Below, piece after piece: positions 43,909 to 52,046 of a DNA stretch of 64,000 nucleotides. Position numbers and translations under genes: made by a program. Source of the DNA: CALACW01 sp002431305. Lineage in GTDB: Bacteria; Bacillota; Clostridia; Oscillospirales; Acutalibacteraceae. Numbering within the stretch: the stretch's first letter is position 1; every line of letters starts with the position of its first letter. Under the pieces are notes generated by a model. It did not search any database and had not been told where the DNA came from. It saw only the letters and a list, made by a program, of their open reading frames with translations. The DNA lies in contig CALACW010000016.1 of NCBI GenBank assembly GCA_937890355.1, positions 1 through 64,000 on the forward strand. Reading direction: 5' to 3'.

Positions 43909-44583
43909 ATGGATAATATGGTTAATATATATTTATTCGGCAAAAAGTACAGCGTTCCGTCGAATCTTACAATTATGACGGCGATGGAGTATGCCGGTTA
44001 TCAGCTCGTCCGCGGCTGCGGCTGCCGTAACGGTTTCTGCGGTGCATGCGCGACGATTTACAGAATTCAGGGTCATCAGGAGCTTAACGCGTGCCTTGCA
44101 TGCCAGACCCAGGTTGAGGAGGGCATGTACATAGCTACGCTTCCGTTCTTCCCGCTTGTTAAGCAGGTTTACGATATCGAGAAGATAAAGCCTGAGCAGA
44201 TGATTATGATGCAGCTTTATCCCGAGATTTACAGCTGTATCGGTTGTAACGCGTGCACCAAGAGCTGTACGCAGGGACTCAACGTCATGCAGTACATCGC
44301 TTACGCGCAGAGAGGCGATTTCAAGAAGTGCGCCGACGAATCTTTCGACTGCGTAATGTGCGGAGTATGTTCATCAAGATGCCCCGCCGGTATTTCTCAT
44401 CCGCAGGTTGCCATGCTTGCAAGACGTCTTAACGGTAAATATCTTGCTCCCAAGTCGAAGCATCTTGAGGAAAGAGTTAAGGAAATCAACGACGGAGATT
44501 TCAAGGATCTTCTTGAAGCTCTCATGAACAAACCGATTGACGAGCTTAAAGAGCTTTACAATCACAGAGAGATAGAAAAGTAA
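43909..44583 (+). CDS. Fumarate-reductase-type 2Fe-2S/4Fe-4S subunit (TfrB N-terminal-like)
   Basis: Electron-transfer subunit of 224 residues. The 2Fe-2S ligands are C37, C39, C44, C47 and C62/C65. Two complete 4Fe-4S motifs follow, CIGCNACTKSC (110-120) and CVMCGVCSSRCP (148-159). Classical FrdB/SdhB instead has 2Fe-2S, 4Fe-4S and 3Fe-4S. This pattern resembles the N-terminal part of methanogen thiol:fumarate reductase TfrB, whose CCG half is here a separate gene (hdrB). RBS AAGGGG. Confidence 0.85.
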   Translation: MDNMVNIYLFGKKYSVPSNLTIMTAMEYAGYQLVRGCGCRNGFCGACATIYRIQGHQELNACLACQTQVEEGMYIATLPFFPLVKQVYDIEKIKPEQMIMMQLYPEIYSCIGCNACTKSCTQGLNVMQYIAYAQRGDFKKCADESFDCVMCGVCSSRCPAGISHPQVAMLARRLNGKYLAPKSKHLEERVKEINDGDFKDLLEALMNKPIDELKELYNHREIEK

Positions 44584-44596
44584 GGAGGCGGTCAGA

Positions 44597-46189
44597 ATGT
44601 ATACTCAGGAAATGATAGAATCAATGAAAAAGGTCGCGGCTAACCGCGAGGCTAATGCAGTGCTTGAGCCCAGACGTATGACTGCCGAGGAGAAGGATAC
44701 ACTTCTTGCAACGTATCATCCCGACTATAAGCAGGGCGAGTTCAGAGTTCTCACCGTCGGTCCCAATAAGGGCGAGAAAGTTCCCACCGAGCTGTGCGGA
44801 CTTTTACAGGCGGATTCGAGAGTCAAAGATATGAAAATAGACCTCGAGCATCCCGACTATGACACCGATGTTCTTATCATAGGCGGCGGCGGAGCCGGCG
44901 CAAGCGCGGCTATCGAGGCAAACAACACCGGCGCCGACGTTATGGTTGTTACGAAACTTCGTATGGGTGACGCCAATACCATGATGGCTGAGGGCGGAAT
45001 ACAGGCGGCTGACAAGCCCAACGATTCTCCCGCTATTCACTACATAGACGCGTTCGGCGGCGGACATTTCGCGGCAAAGCCCGAGCTTCTTTACACTCTC
45101 GTTACCGAGGCTCCAGAGGCTATTCAGTGGCTCAACGATCTCGGAGTGGAATTCGATAAGGCTCCCGACGGAACCATGATTACGACTCACGGCGGCGGAA
45201 CCTCGAGAAAGAGGATGCACGCGGCTAAGGATTACTCCGGTATGGAGATAATGCGTACGCTTCGCGATGAAGTTCTCAACAGAGGGATTCCCGTAGTTGA
45301 CTTCACGGCGGCTATCGAACTTATACTTGACGAAAACGGCAAGGCCGCGGGCGCTGTCCTTATGAATATGGAGACTAAGGAAATCCTTGTCGCAAGAGCA
45401 AAGACCGTTATTATCGCAACGGGCGGAGCAGGCAGACTTCACTATCAGGGATTCCCGACCTCAAACCATTACGGAGCTACTGCCGACGGACTTATCCTCG
45501 GATACAGAGCCGGCGCAAAACTTCTTTATGCAGATACTCTCCAGTACCATCCGACGGGCGCCGCATATCCCGAACAGATTTTCGGCGCACTCGTTACCGA
45601 AAAGGTACGTTCAATCGGCGCAAAGCTTATCAACGTTGACGGTGAGGCATTTATGCATCCCCTTGAGACAAGAGACGTTTCCGCGGCTTCGATTATCCGT
45701 GAGTGCTCCGACAGGAACAAGGGCGTTCACACCGGTTCGGGCGTAGGTGTATGGCTCGACACACCGATGATTGAGGTTAAGAACGGCGAGGGAACTATCG
45801 AAAAGAGAATCCCCGCAATGATGCGTATGTTCGCAAAATACGGCATTGATATAAGAAAAGAGCCCATCCTCGTTTACCCGACTCTTCACTATCAGAACGG
45901 CGGACTCGATATTAATTCCGAGTGCATGACCGGAGTCGAGAATCTCTATGTAGCGGGCGAGGCTGTCGGAGGAATCCACGGCAGAAACCGTCTTATGGGT
46001 AACTCGCTTCTTGACATTATTGTTTTCGGCAGAAACGCAGGACGCAACGCGGGCAATAAGTCAAAGGACGTAACGCTTTCAAAACTTACTCTCGAACATG
46101 TTGACAAGTTCGAAAAAGAACTTGCCGACGCAGGAATCAAGCCCGAGATTGTATCTCCCAAGCTTCTTCCCGATTACGCAAGAAAGTAA
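44597..46189 (+). CDS. Fumarate reductase-type flavoprotein
   Basis: FAD protein of 530 residues of the SdhA/FrdA/NadB/TfrA family, predicted to reduce fumarate. FAD loop GGGGAGASAA (96-105), active-site HPTGA (318-322), HYQNGG (431-436), AGEAVGGIHGRNRL (453-466). The covalent-FAD histidine is replaced (ANTMMAEGG, Asn127), so FAD should be non-covalent. About 85 residues precede the FAD domain, longer than usual, and the C-terminal helical domain is short. No membrane-anchor gene follows. RBS AAGGAGG. Confidence 0.88.
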   Translation: MYTQEMIESMKKVAANREANAVLEPRRMTAEEKDTLLATYHPDYKQGEFRVLTVGPNKGEKVPTELCGLLQADSRVKDMKIDLEHPDYDTDVLIIGGGGAGASAAIEANNTGADVMVVTKLRMGDANTMMAEGGIQAADKPNDSPAIHYIDAFGGGHFAAKPELLYTLVTEAPEAIQWLNDLGVEFDKAPDGTMITTHGGGTSRKRMHAAKDYSGMEIMRTLRDEVLNRGIPVVDFTAAIELILDENGKAAGAVLMNMETKEILVARAKTVIIATGGAGRLHYQGFPTSNHYGATADGLILGYRAGAKLLYADTLQYHPTGAAYPEQIFGALVTEKVRSIGAKLINVDGEAFMHPLETRDVSAASIIRECSDRNKGVHTGSGVGVWLDTPMIEVKNGEGTIEKRIPAMMRMFAKYGIDIRKEPILVYPTLHYQNGGLDINSECMTGVENLYVAGEAVGGIHGRNRLMGNSLLDIIVFGRNAGRNAGNKSKDVTLSKLTLEHVDKFEKELADAGIKPEIVSPKLLPDYARK

Positions 46190-46209
46190 ATTTAAAATTA
46201 TAATGCATG

Positions 46210-46275
46210 ACCGGCGGCGCGGCGGTGAATCAATCTCCGCTGTACGGAAAAGTTCGCCGGTCTGTCTTTTTGTTT
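46210..46275 (+). terminator. Terminator after the redox operon
   Basis: ACCGGCG (46210-46216) pairs with CGCCGGT (46255-46261), with a GC-rich inner part, followed by CTGTCTTTTTGTTTTT. Read-through into the transporter gene is possible. Confidence 0.65.
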
Positions 46276-46309
46276 TTCTATAAAAGTTAATATTTCGGAG
46301 GAATAGTAT

Positions 46310-47560
46310 ATGAGTTTGTTCGGAGGTGTTATATCCTTACAGGGTGTAACTTTTCTGATATTTTCGGTGTTCTGTATTGCAGCGGTAGGCTACTCGCTGG
46401 GCAGAATAAAAATTAAGGGTATCGATCTCGGAACTGCGGGAGTTTTTGTTATTTCGCTTGTTTACGGTATTCTTTTTTCTGATACGTTAAGCGGTACCGT
46501 TGTTCAGAATCTTTCAGACGGTACGGTTGTTGATATCAGTTCCAATGCTTTAAAAATAATCGAAAATTTGGGACTTGTTTTCTTTGTAACGGCAGTAGGC
46601 TTTATTGCCGGTCCCAACTTCTTTAAAAACTTTAAAAAGAATTATAAATCCTATATTTTATTAGGAATTATCATAATTGCGTCCGGTGCGCTCGCATGCG
46701 TGATCTGCTATTTCATCGGCAAGGGAAGCGAGCCTGATCACGACCAGTTCGTTGCGATTCTCGTAGGACTGATGTCCGGTGCTCTTACGAGTACTCCCGC
46801 CTTTTCCGCTTCAAAGGCCGCAGTTGCCGCGGAGTATGAGGGGGCTGTTTCAGTAGGCTACGGTATCGCATATCTCTTCGGCGTTATAGGTGTTGTTCTC
46901 TTTGTTCAGCTTGTTCCTAAAATCATGAAGGCGGATATGAAAAAGGAACGCGAAAAAATAATTATTGTTGATACAGGCTTGAGAAAAGAGTATAAGGGTA
47001 AGCTTTTTGAAATAGACAGTTTCGAATTTATGCCGTTTGCTCTTGCTGTTTTAATCGGTGTGGTTGTCGGAAACATTAAGATTCCGCTTACTTCAAGCGG
47101 TCTTTCCGGAACAACATTCTCACTTACAACTACCGGCGGAACGCTTATTACATCTCTCGTATTCGGACATTTCGGACATTTCGGCAGACTGAGAGTAATG
47201 CCGGAAAAGAGGGTTCTCGAAACATTCCGTGAACTCGGTCTTATGCTGTTTCTTATCGGAGCGGGAGTCAGCGGAGGCGCTAAATTCGTACAGTATTTTA
47301 AAGGAATTTACTTTATTTACGGAATAATAATGACTGTTCTTCCTTTGTTGATCGGTTTTGTGTTCGCGAAATTCGTACTTAAATTACCGCTGCTTAACGA
47401 CCTCGGTTCAATAACCGGCGGAATGACGAGCACCCCCGCTCTCGGAACTCTTATCAACGTTGCGGGAACCGACGACGTAGCTTCGGCGTATGCTTCTACT
47501 TATCCGATAGCTCTTATTTCGGTGGTTCTTGTTTCGCAGTTTATTATAATGTGGCTTTGA
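46310..47560 (+). CDS. AspT/YidE-type dicarboxylate exchanger without RCK domains
   Basis: Membrane transporter of 416 residues with the duplicated AspT/YidE/YbjL fold: two sets of about five helices, each with the signature GLMSGALTSTPAF (about 155-167) and GGMTSTPALG (about 372-381). Members exchange aspartate/alanine or export succinate (SucE1). Typical proteins are about 550 residues with two RCK_C domains between halves; here only about 30 charged residues fill that gap. Beside fumarate-reductase-type genes, succinate export is the natural inference. RBS GGAGGAA. Confidence 0.85.
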   Translation: MSLFGGVISLQGVTFLIFSVFCIAAVGYSLGRIKIKGIDLGTAGVFVISLVYGILFSDTLSGTVVQNLSDGTVVDISSNALKIIENLGLVFFVTAVGFIAGPNFFKNFKKNYKSYILLGIIIIASGALACVICYFIGKGSEPDHDQFVAILVGLMSGALTSTPAFSASKAAVAAEYEGAVSVGYGIAYLFGVIGVVLFVQLVPKIMKADMKKEREKIIIVDTGLRKEYKGKLFEIDSFEFMPFALAVLIGVVVGNIKIPLTSSGLSGTTFSLTTTGGTLITSLVFGHFGHFGRLRVMPEKRVLETFRELGLMLFLIGAGVSGGAKFVQYFKGIYFIYGIIMTVLPLLIGFVFAKFVLKLPLLNDLGSITGGMTSTPALGTLINVAGTDDVASAYASTYPIALISVVLVSQFIIMWL

Positions 47561-47605
47561 TTTCGAGAATCCGGAGTTTATCGTCGGATTTTGAACAATT
47601 AAATT

Positions 47606-47655
47606 AAAAAAAAGACAGCGACTGTCGTTTGTTACGGCGGACGCTGTTTTTTTTG
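47606..47655 (+). terminator. Terminator of exporter gene
   Basis: ACAGCG pairs with CGCTGT between an A8 and a T8 run. Confidence 0.75.
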
Positions 47656-47677
47656 TCGAAAAAAAACAAAAAAAGTG

Positions 47678-47706
47678 TTGACAAATATTGACGGGGGGGG
47701 TATAAT
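47678..47706 (+). promoter_or_regulatory. Consensus promoter with G8 tract in spacer
   Basis: TTGACA (47678-47683) and TATAAT (47701-47706), exact consensus, 17-base spacer. The last eight spacer bases (47693-47700) are all G and touch the -10 box. Slippage would change the spacing to 16 or 18 and thus promoter strength. Confidence 0.85.
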
Positions 47707-47759
47707 GACAAATGTCAAACGCGGATAAATTTGTTTGACGTGAAAACGGAGGACTCCCG

Positions 47760-49532
47760 ATGAAATCAACACTGAAAAAATTATTTTCTCTTATAATATC
47801 GGTTATCGCCGTGTTTGTTATTGTTATCGGATTTTCGCCGAACGGAAGCGACCGTGCTTTAAGCAGAATCAAAAGCGGTGCGGTTTATGTTTCTGCCGAT
47901 GAAAAAATAAAGAAAATAACTGTTATTCCGACTAACACCGAAAAAATTACAGAGGAAGATATTTCGAAATCATTAAAAAAGAACGTCGAACTGCCCGACA
48001 GCGAATCGGTCAAAAACGGCGCGGAAATTACGGTTAACAAGGAAAAATATCTGCTTATAATAAAAGGCGATGCGGTTTCGGACGGAAAGATAACGGCAGG
48101 CGACGCACGCGCAGTTCTCAGGATTACGGCGAAGCTTGACAATGCTTCGGACGCTGTACGCGACGCTTCGGATATTAATTCCGACGGAAATATTACTGCG
48201 TCGGAGGCAAGGGATGTTCTGAGATTTGCCGCAAAACTTTCAGACAGACTTTTTAATTCTGCCGAAAATAAAACGGATTTTTCCGAAAAAGCGTCGGAGA
48301 CTGTAAAAGATGAAATAACCTCTTTTCCGATAAGTTCAAAGCCTACGGAAAAAACTGCATCGGAGTCCTCAACTAAAAAACAACAGAGCACGGCTGCCGA
48401 GAAGACGACGGTGAAACTGTCCGATGTGACGGCTGAAACAACAACGCTGAAAACGTCTGAGCCGACTGCGGAGGTTACGACAGAAAAACAGCCAGAGATG
48501 ACATCTGAAATCACGACAAAAAAACACCCCGGCACAAAGACGGAAAATACAACGGCAAAACAACCGGAGACTTCGACAGCGTCGACAACAGTAAAAAAGC
48601 CCGAGCCTACAGCCGAAATTACAACCGAAAAGCGCACGGAAAAGACGACGGAAATTACTACAAAGCGACAGACTGATACAATATCCGAAACTCAGATTAC
48701 GACAGAAAGTACGTCAAAGAACGATTATGAAGACGTTTCCCGTCCTTCCGAAGAGGAGAGCAGTCTTCCCGAAAAGGAAAATAAAAATATAGTTTGGGTT
48801 GCTATAGGCGATTCAAAAACGGATTTTAATAACAACGGCGTATCAAGACCCGATAATTACCCGTACTGGATTGCGAAACGAAACCCCGGGCTCAGACTTA
48901 TCAACATGGGCTCCGCCGGCGGAATGATTACGAACGAAAGGGTAAATAAAGCGGGTGATACAAAGATTTTATACCCGAGTATGTATAAAAAAGCAACCGA
49001 GATTAACGTAAAACCGGATATAATAACCGTTGCGGGAGGTTTTAACGACTGGAACTGGTGCGTACCTCTCGGCGAATTTACAACGGATATATCGTCGTAT
49101 GATACGAGCGCCGGGGCATACGTCAGCAGTACAGGAGCGGTTTTTCCGCTTAAAAATACGTTTTATGCGGGGGTATTCAGACTCGCAGAGTATTTGAAAA
49201 CCGAATACCCCGATATTCCGATTTTGTGGATCACCCCGTGTCCGACAGCCGTTCGGGACGGCGGAGGTGCAAACGGACATGACGTAAATCAGCCGTTGTC
49301 GGCATATGTTCAGGCGATAAAGGACGTGTGCGGTTACTTCTCGATTCCCGTATGCGATATGTCAGCAGAAACCACGGTGCCGTATTACACACCGGAGGAT
49401 TTGAAAAATTACTGGCGGAATTCCGACGGTATTCATCCTAACGGAAAAGCGTCCGAGATATACAGTTTTAAAATAGAGGAATACATGAAAAAAGTGTATG
49501 AATCTTATGGATATGAATGGAATAATGAATAA
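47760..49532 (+). CDS. Dockerin-linker-SGNH hydrolase
   Basis: Exported protein of 590 residues. A hydrophobic signal or anchor (about 9-26) is followed by a type I dockerin near the N-terminus (103-162; loops DGKITAGDAR, DINSDGNITASEAR), a Thr/Glu/Lys/Pro-rich linker with degenerate TTEKxPE units (about 190-340), and a C-terminal SGNH/GDSL esterase domain: GDSK (Ser352), GGFND (Asn429), DGIHPNG (Asp556, His559). The family removes acetyl or acyl groups from polysaccharides. A dockerin ahead of the enzyme is less common. The promoter has a slippable G tract. AGGA precedes the ATG. Confidence 0.88.
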   Translation: MKSTLKKLFSLIISVIAVFVIVIGFSPNGSDRALSRIKSGAVYVSADEKIKKITVIPTNTEKITEEDISKSLKKNVELPDSESVKNGAEITVNKEKYLLIIKGDAVSDGKITAGDARAVLRITAKLDNASDAVRDASDINSDGNITASEARDVLRFAAKLSDRLFNSAENKTDFSEKASETVKDEITSFPISSKPTEKTASESSTKKQQSTAAEKTTVKLSDVTAETTTLKTSEPTAEVTTEKQPEMTSEITTKKHPGTKTENTTAKQPETSTASTTVKKPEPTAEITTEKRTEKTTEITTKRQTDTISETQITTESTSKNDYEDVSRPSEEESSLPEKENKNIVWVAIGDSKTDFNNNGVSRPDNYPYWIAKRNPGLRLINMGSAGGMITNERVNKAGDTKILYPSMYKKATEINVKPDIITVAGGFNDWNWCVPLGEFTTDISSYDTSAGAYVSSTGAVFPLKNTFYAGVFRLAEYLKTEYPDIPILWITPCPTAVRDGGGANGHDVNQPLSAYVQAIKDVCGYFSIPVCDMSAETTVPYYTPEDLKNYWRNSDGIHPNGKASEIYSFKIEEYMKKVYESYGYEWNNE

Positions 49533-49537
49533 TAAAA

Positions 49538-49578
49538 AATCACCGCTTGTGAGCGTTCACAGGCGGTGATTAATATTT
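49538..49578. terminator. Convergent terminator, SGNH gene and tmk
   Basis: AATCACCGC (49538-) pairs with GCGGTGATT (ending 49571), with TGTGA/TCACA inside, followed by TATTTTT. Confidence 0.8.
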
Positions 49579-50202
49579 TTATTTGTAAAGTTCAAGTACT
49601 GCGGATTCTATATCGTCAGCAACCTCATCTATCGTTTTCGACGCGTCGATAATTTTTATATTCTCGTCGCCTTTTAACATGTTGATAACCTCGTAAAAAC
49701 GCGTGCGTATGTCCGTAAGATACGGGATATTTTCATAGATTTCTATATCGTCTGAGCTTCTTGCCGAGTTGATTCTCTGCATGCTGACCTCGGGCGTAAG
49801 GTCGAGAAATAGGCACAAGTCGGGTTTCCTGATGTCCTCGCAGCCGAGATTAAGCCCCTTAAGCCAGTCCATGCCGACGTCAACTCCCTGATAGGCGAGA
49901 GTGGAGTAATAATATCTGTCGCACAAAACCGTTTCTCCGCGTTTTAAATGCGCGTTTATGCCGTTGTCGGGGTCGGTGTTATGGTCAATCCTGTCGGCTG
50001 TAAAAACAGCCGCGCAGAGCGTTTTTGAGGCGGGGCTGCCGGGGAGATATTCACCGCACAGCTTTCCGTATGTATTTTTCGTCGGTTCCGCGGTGACATG
50101 AGTTTTTATCAATCGTTTCTCAAGTCTTTCGGCTATAATTTTTGTCTGAGTGGTCTTTCCGCTGCCGTCGAGCCCCTCGATAACTATAAATTTAGAATCC
50201 AT
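49579..50202 (-). CDS. tmk: Thymidylate kinase
   Basis: Phosphorylates dTMP to dTDP. The 207-residue protein has P-loop GLDGSGKTT (10-18), DRYYYSTLAYQG (dTMP/DRY motif) and the LID region near RINSARSSDD. Complete and of normal length. Last gene of the zapA-dut-dnaD-dnaC-rsmA-tmk minus-strand run; only three bases separate it from rsmA. Confidence 0.94.
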   Translation of the reverse strand: MDSKFIVIEGLDGSGKTTQTKIIAERLEKRLIKTHVTAEPTKNTYGKLCGEYLPGSPASKTLCAAVFTADRIDHNTDPDNGINAHLKRGETVLCDRYYYSTLAYQGVDVGMDWLKGLNLGCEDIRKPDLCLFLDLTPEVSMQRINSARSSDDIEIYENIPYLTDIRTRFYEVINMLKGDENIKIIDASKTIDEVADDIESAVLELYK

Positions 50203-50205
50203 TTA

Positions 50206-51078
50206 TTATTTTTCCCCTGTCAGTTTATATAATTCATTGCTTAACCGGCACAGTTCGTCCATTGTCAGAGCCTCTGCGCGGACATTTGTCCGAAGTCCGG
50301 CGTTTTCGAGAGCGGAATTTACCGTGTTTTTATCAAGCCCCAGTGCGGAGGACAGTCCGTTTGCCGCTGTTTTTCTGCGCTGTGAAAAAGCTCCGCGGAC
50401 GGTTTTGAAAAAGAATTTTTCATCTGCGATATTGAAATCCTTCGTCTTTCTTATATCCAGTCTGATAACTGCGCTGTCGACATTCGGCGAGGGCATAAAG
50501 CAGTCCCGCGGTACTTTAAAAAGCTCGCGCGCCTTCGCATAGTAGTTTACCGCCGCCGTAACCGCGCCAGACTGTCTTGAGCCGACCTCGGCGCACAGTC
50601 TTTCTCCCGCTTCAAGCTGAACCATGACAGTTATCGTTTTGAAATCGATTCTGCTTTCAAGAAGCATCATTATAATCGGCGAGGTTATATAGTAGGGGAG
50701 ATTCGCGCAGACGCATACGTCCGAGCAGTCTGAAAAATTGTCGTCAATCAGTTTTTTCAAGTCGATTTTCATAATGTCGGCGTTTATGACGTCGATATTG
50801 TCAAAGTCCGATAAGGTTTCGGAGAGTATCGGCAGAAGTCTTGTATCAAGCTCGACGGAAACGACCTTTTTCGCGCGTTTTGCAAGCTCGGCGGTCAGAA
50901 CTCCGACTCCGGCTCCTATTTCGATAACGCCCGAGTTTTCGGTGATTCCGGACATCTGAGCCATGTTAGGGCAGACGTCGGGGTCGATTATGAAATTCTG
51001 TCCGAGTCCTTTTGAAAAAGAAAATCCGTGGCGGGACATTATCTTTTTTATAATATTTATATTTGTTAATTCGTACAT
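50206..51078 (-). CDS. rsmA: 16S rRNA dimethyladenosine transferase
   Basis: KsgA/RsmA dimethylates A1518 and A1519 of 16S rRNA using SAM. The 290-residue protein has GQNFIIDPDV near residue 26, SAM motif IEIGAGVGVLT, and catalytic NLPYYITSPI. The C-terminal helical domain is complete. Normal length and motifs; a gap of nine bases to the dnaC-like gene upstream. Confidence 0.95.
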   Translation of the reverse strand: MYELTNINIIKKIMSRHGFSFSKGLGQNFIIDPDVCPNMAQMSGITENSGVIEIGAGVGVLTAELAKRAKKVVSVELDTRLLPILSETLSDFDNIDVINADIMKIDLKKLIDDNFSDCSDVCVCANLPYYITSPIIMMLLESRIDFKTITVMVQLEAGERLCAEVGSRQSGAVTAAVNYYAKARELFKVPRDCFMPSPNVDSAVIRLDIRKTKDFNIADEKFFFKTVRGAFSQRRKTAANGLSSALGLDKNTVNSALENAGLRTNVRAEALTMDELCRLSNELYKLTGEK

Positions 51079-51087
51079 AAAAATCCC

Positions 51088-52041
51088 TTATTTCTTAAGC
51101 TGACGGATATCTTTTCCGACAAAATTAAGCGCTTGATATTCGCTTATCAGGCGCGACGTTACGCGGCGGGAATATCTTTTTTCAAGCTCTGCGGGAGTGA
51201 GATTCGTGCTTATTATCGTGGGCTTGCCCGTAAGCATGCGGTTGTTTACTATATTGTAAAATACCGATACCGTAAATGATGTCGAAAACTCGGCTCCGAG
51301 GTCGTCGATTATCAAAAGGTCGGAATCGGTTATGATTTCCTCCGTGTTTTCGTCGGATTTAAAACGGTTGAAATGCTCGTTTTCTATTCTCGAAAAGAAC
51401 GACTGAGCCGAACCGTAAATGACGTTGTAACCTTTTTTTATTGCCGCTCCGGCTATTGCGAGCGACAGGTGGGTCTTTCCCAGTCCTGTTTCGCCCATCA
51501 TTATGAGACTGTATGAATCCATGCCGAAATCCTCGGCGTACGACACGCAGTAATTGAAAATTTTACTCATAATAATACGGTCGTCGCCCTCGTAATAGCT
51601 TAAATCAAAATCGTCGAACGAGGAGAGCTTCAACGGCGATGTCTTGCTTAGCTGTTCCATTGCGATATGCTTTAAAAGCTGTTTGTGGCAGGCGCATATT
51701 TTACCCTCGAAAAAGCCTGTATCAGAGCATTTTTTGCATGTGTACGGCGTTTCGAGATAGTCCTCGGGAAGCCCCGCGTCCTTTAAAAGCGAGGCGATAT
51801 CGGACTGAGCCTTCAGGTTACAGTCTCTGAGTTTTTCTATATATTCGGCGGCGTTTTCGCCCATTCCGATAACCTTGAGAACGCCGAACGCCGATTCCTT
51901 CATCTTTTTTTCAATTTCGAGATACTGCGGTCTCATTGCGGCAAACGCGCCGCGGTGCTCGCGCTGAGTCATTTCCGCTTCGCTCTTTCTTTTTGCGAGT
52001 TCGTCGCGTGCGAGCTCGAAAATCTTGCTTCCGAACGGCAT
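51088..52041 (-). CDS. DnaC/DnaI-type helicase loader
   Basis: AAA+ ATPase of 317 residues that loads the replicative helicase. The N-terminal part contains a coiled helical domain and a zinc-binding CKKCSDTGFFEGKICACH (about 101-118). The AAA domain has Walker A GETGLGKTH (about 187-195), Walker B LLIIDDLG (about 238-245), sensor STN and the Arg finger region RRVTSRL. Typical of Firmicute DnaI/phage DnaC-like proteins, here next to a DnaD-domain protein, its usual primosome partner. Confidence 0.9.
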   Translation of the reverse strand: MPFGSKIFELARDELAKRKSEAEMTQREHRGAFAAMRPQYLEIEKKMKESAFGVLKVIGMGENAAEYIEKLRDCNLKAQSDIASLLKDAGLPEDYLETPYTCKKCSDTGFFEGKICACHKQLLKHIAMEQLSKTSPLKLSSFDDFDLSYYEGDDRIIMSKIFNYCVSYAEDFGMDSYSLIMMGETGLGKTHLSLAIAGAAIKKGYNVIYGSAQSFFSRIENEHFNRFKSDENTEEIITDSDLLIIDDLGAEFSTSFTVSVFYNIVNNRMLTGKPTIISTNLTPAELEKRYSRRVTSRLISEYQALNFVGKDIRQLKK

Positions 52042-52046
52042 TTAAA

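Noticed and set aside
46310..47560. Sodium/glutamate symporter
   Set aside because: The duplicated STPA signatures match AspT/YidE proteins rather than GltS.
47885..48637. 250-codon minus-strand ORF opposite the dockerin-SGNH gene
   Set aside because: Made by the low-complexity Thr/Glu linker read backwards; no start signals, composition unlike a protein.
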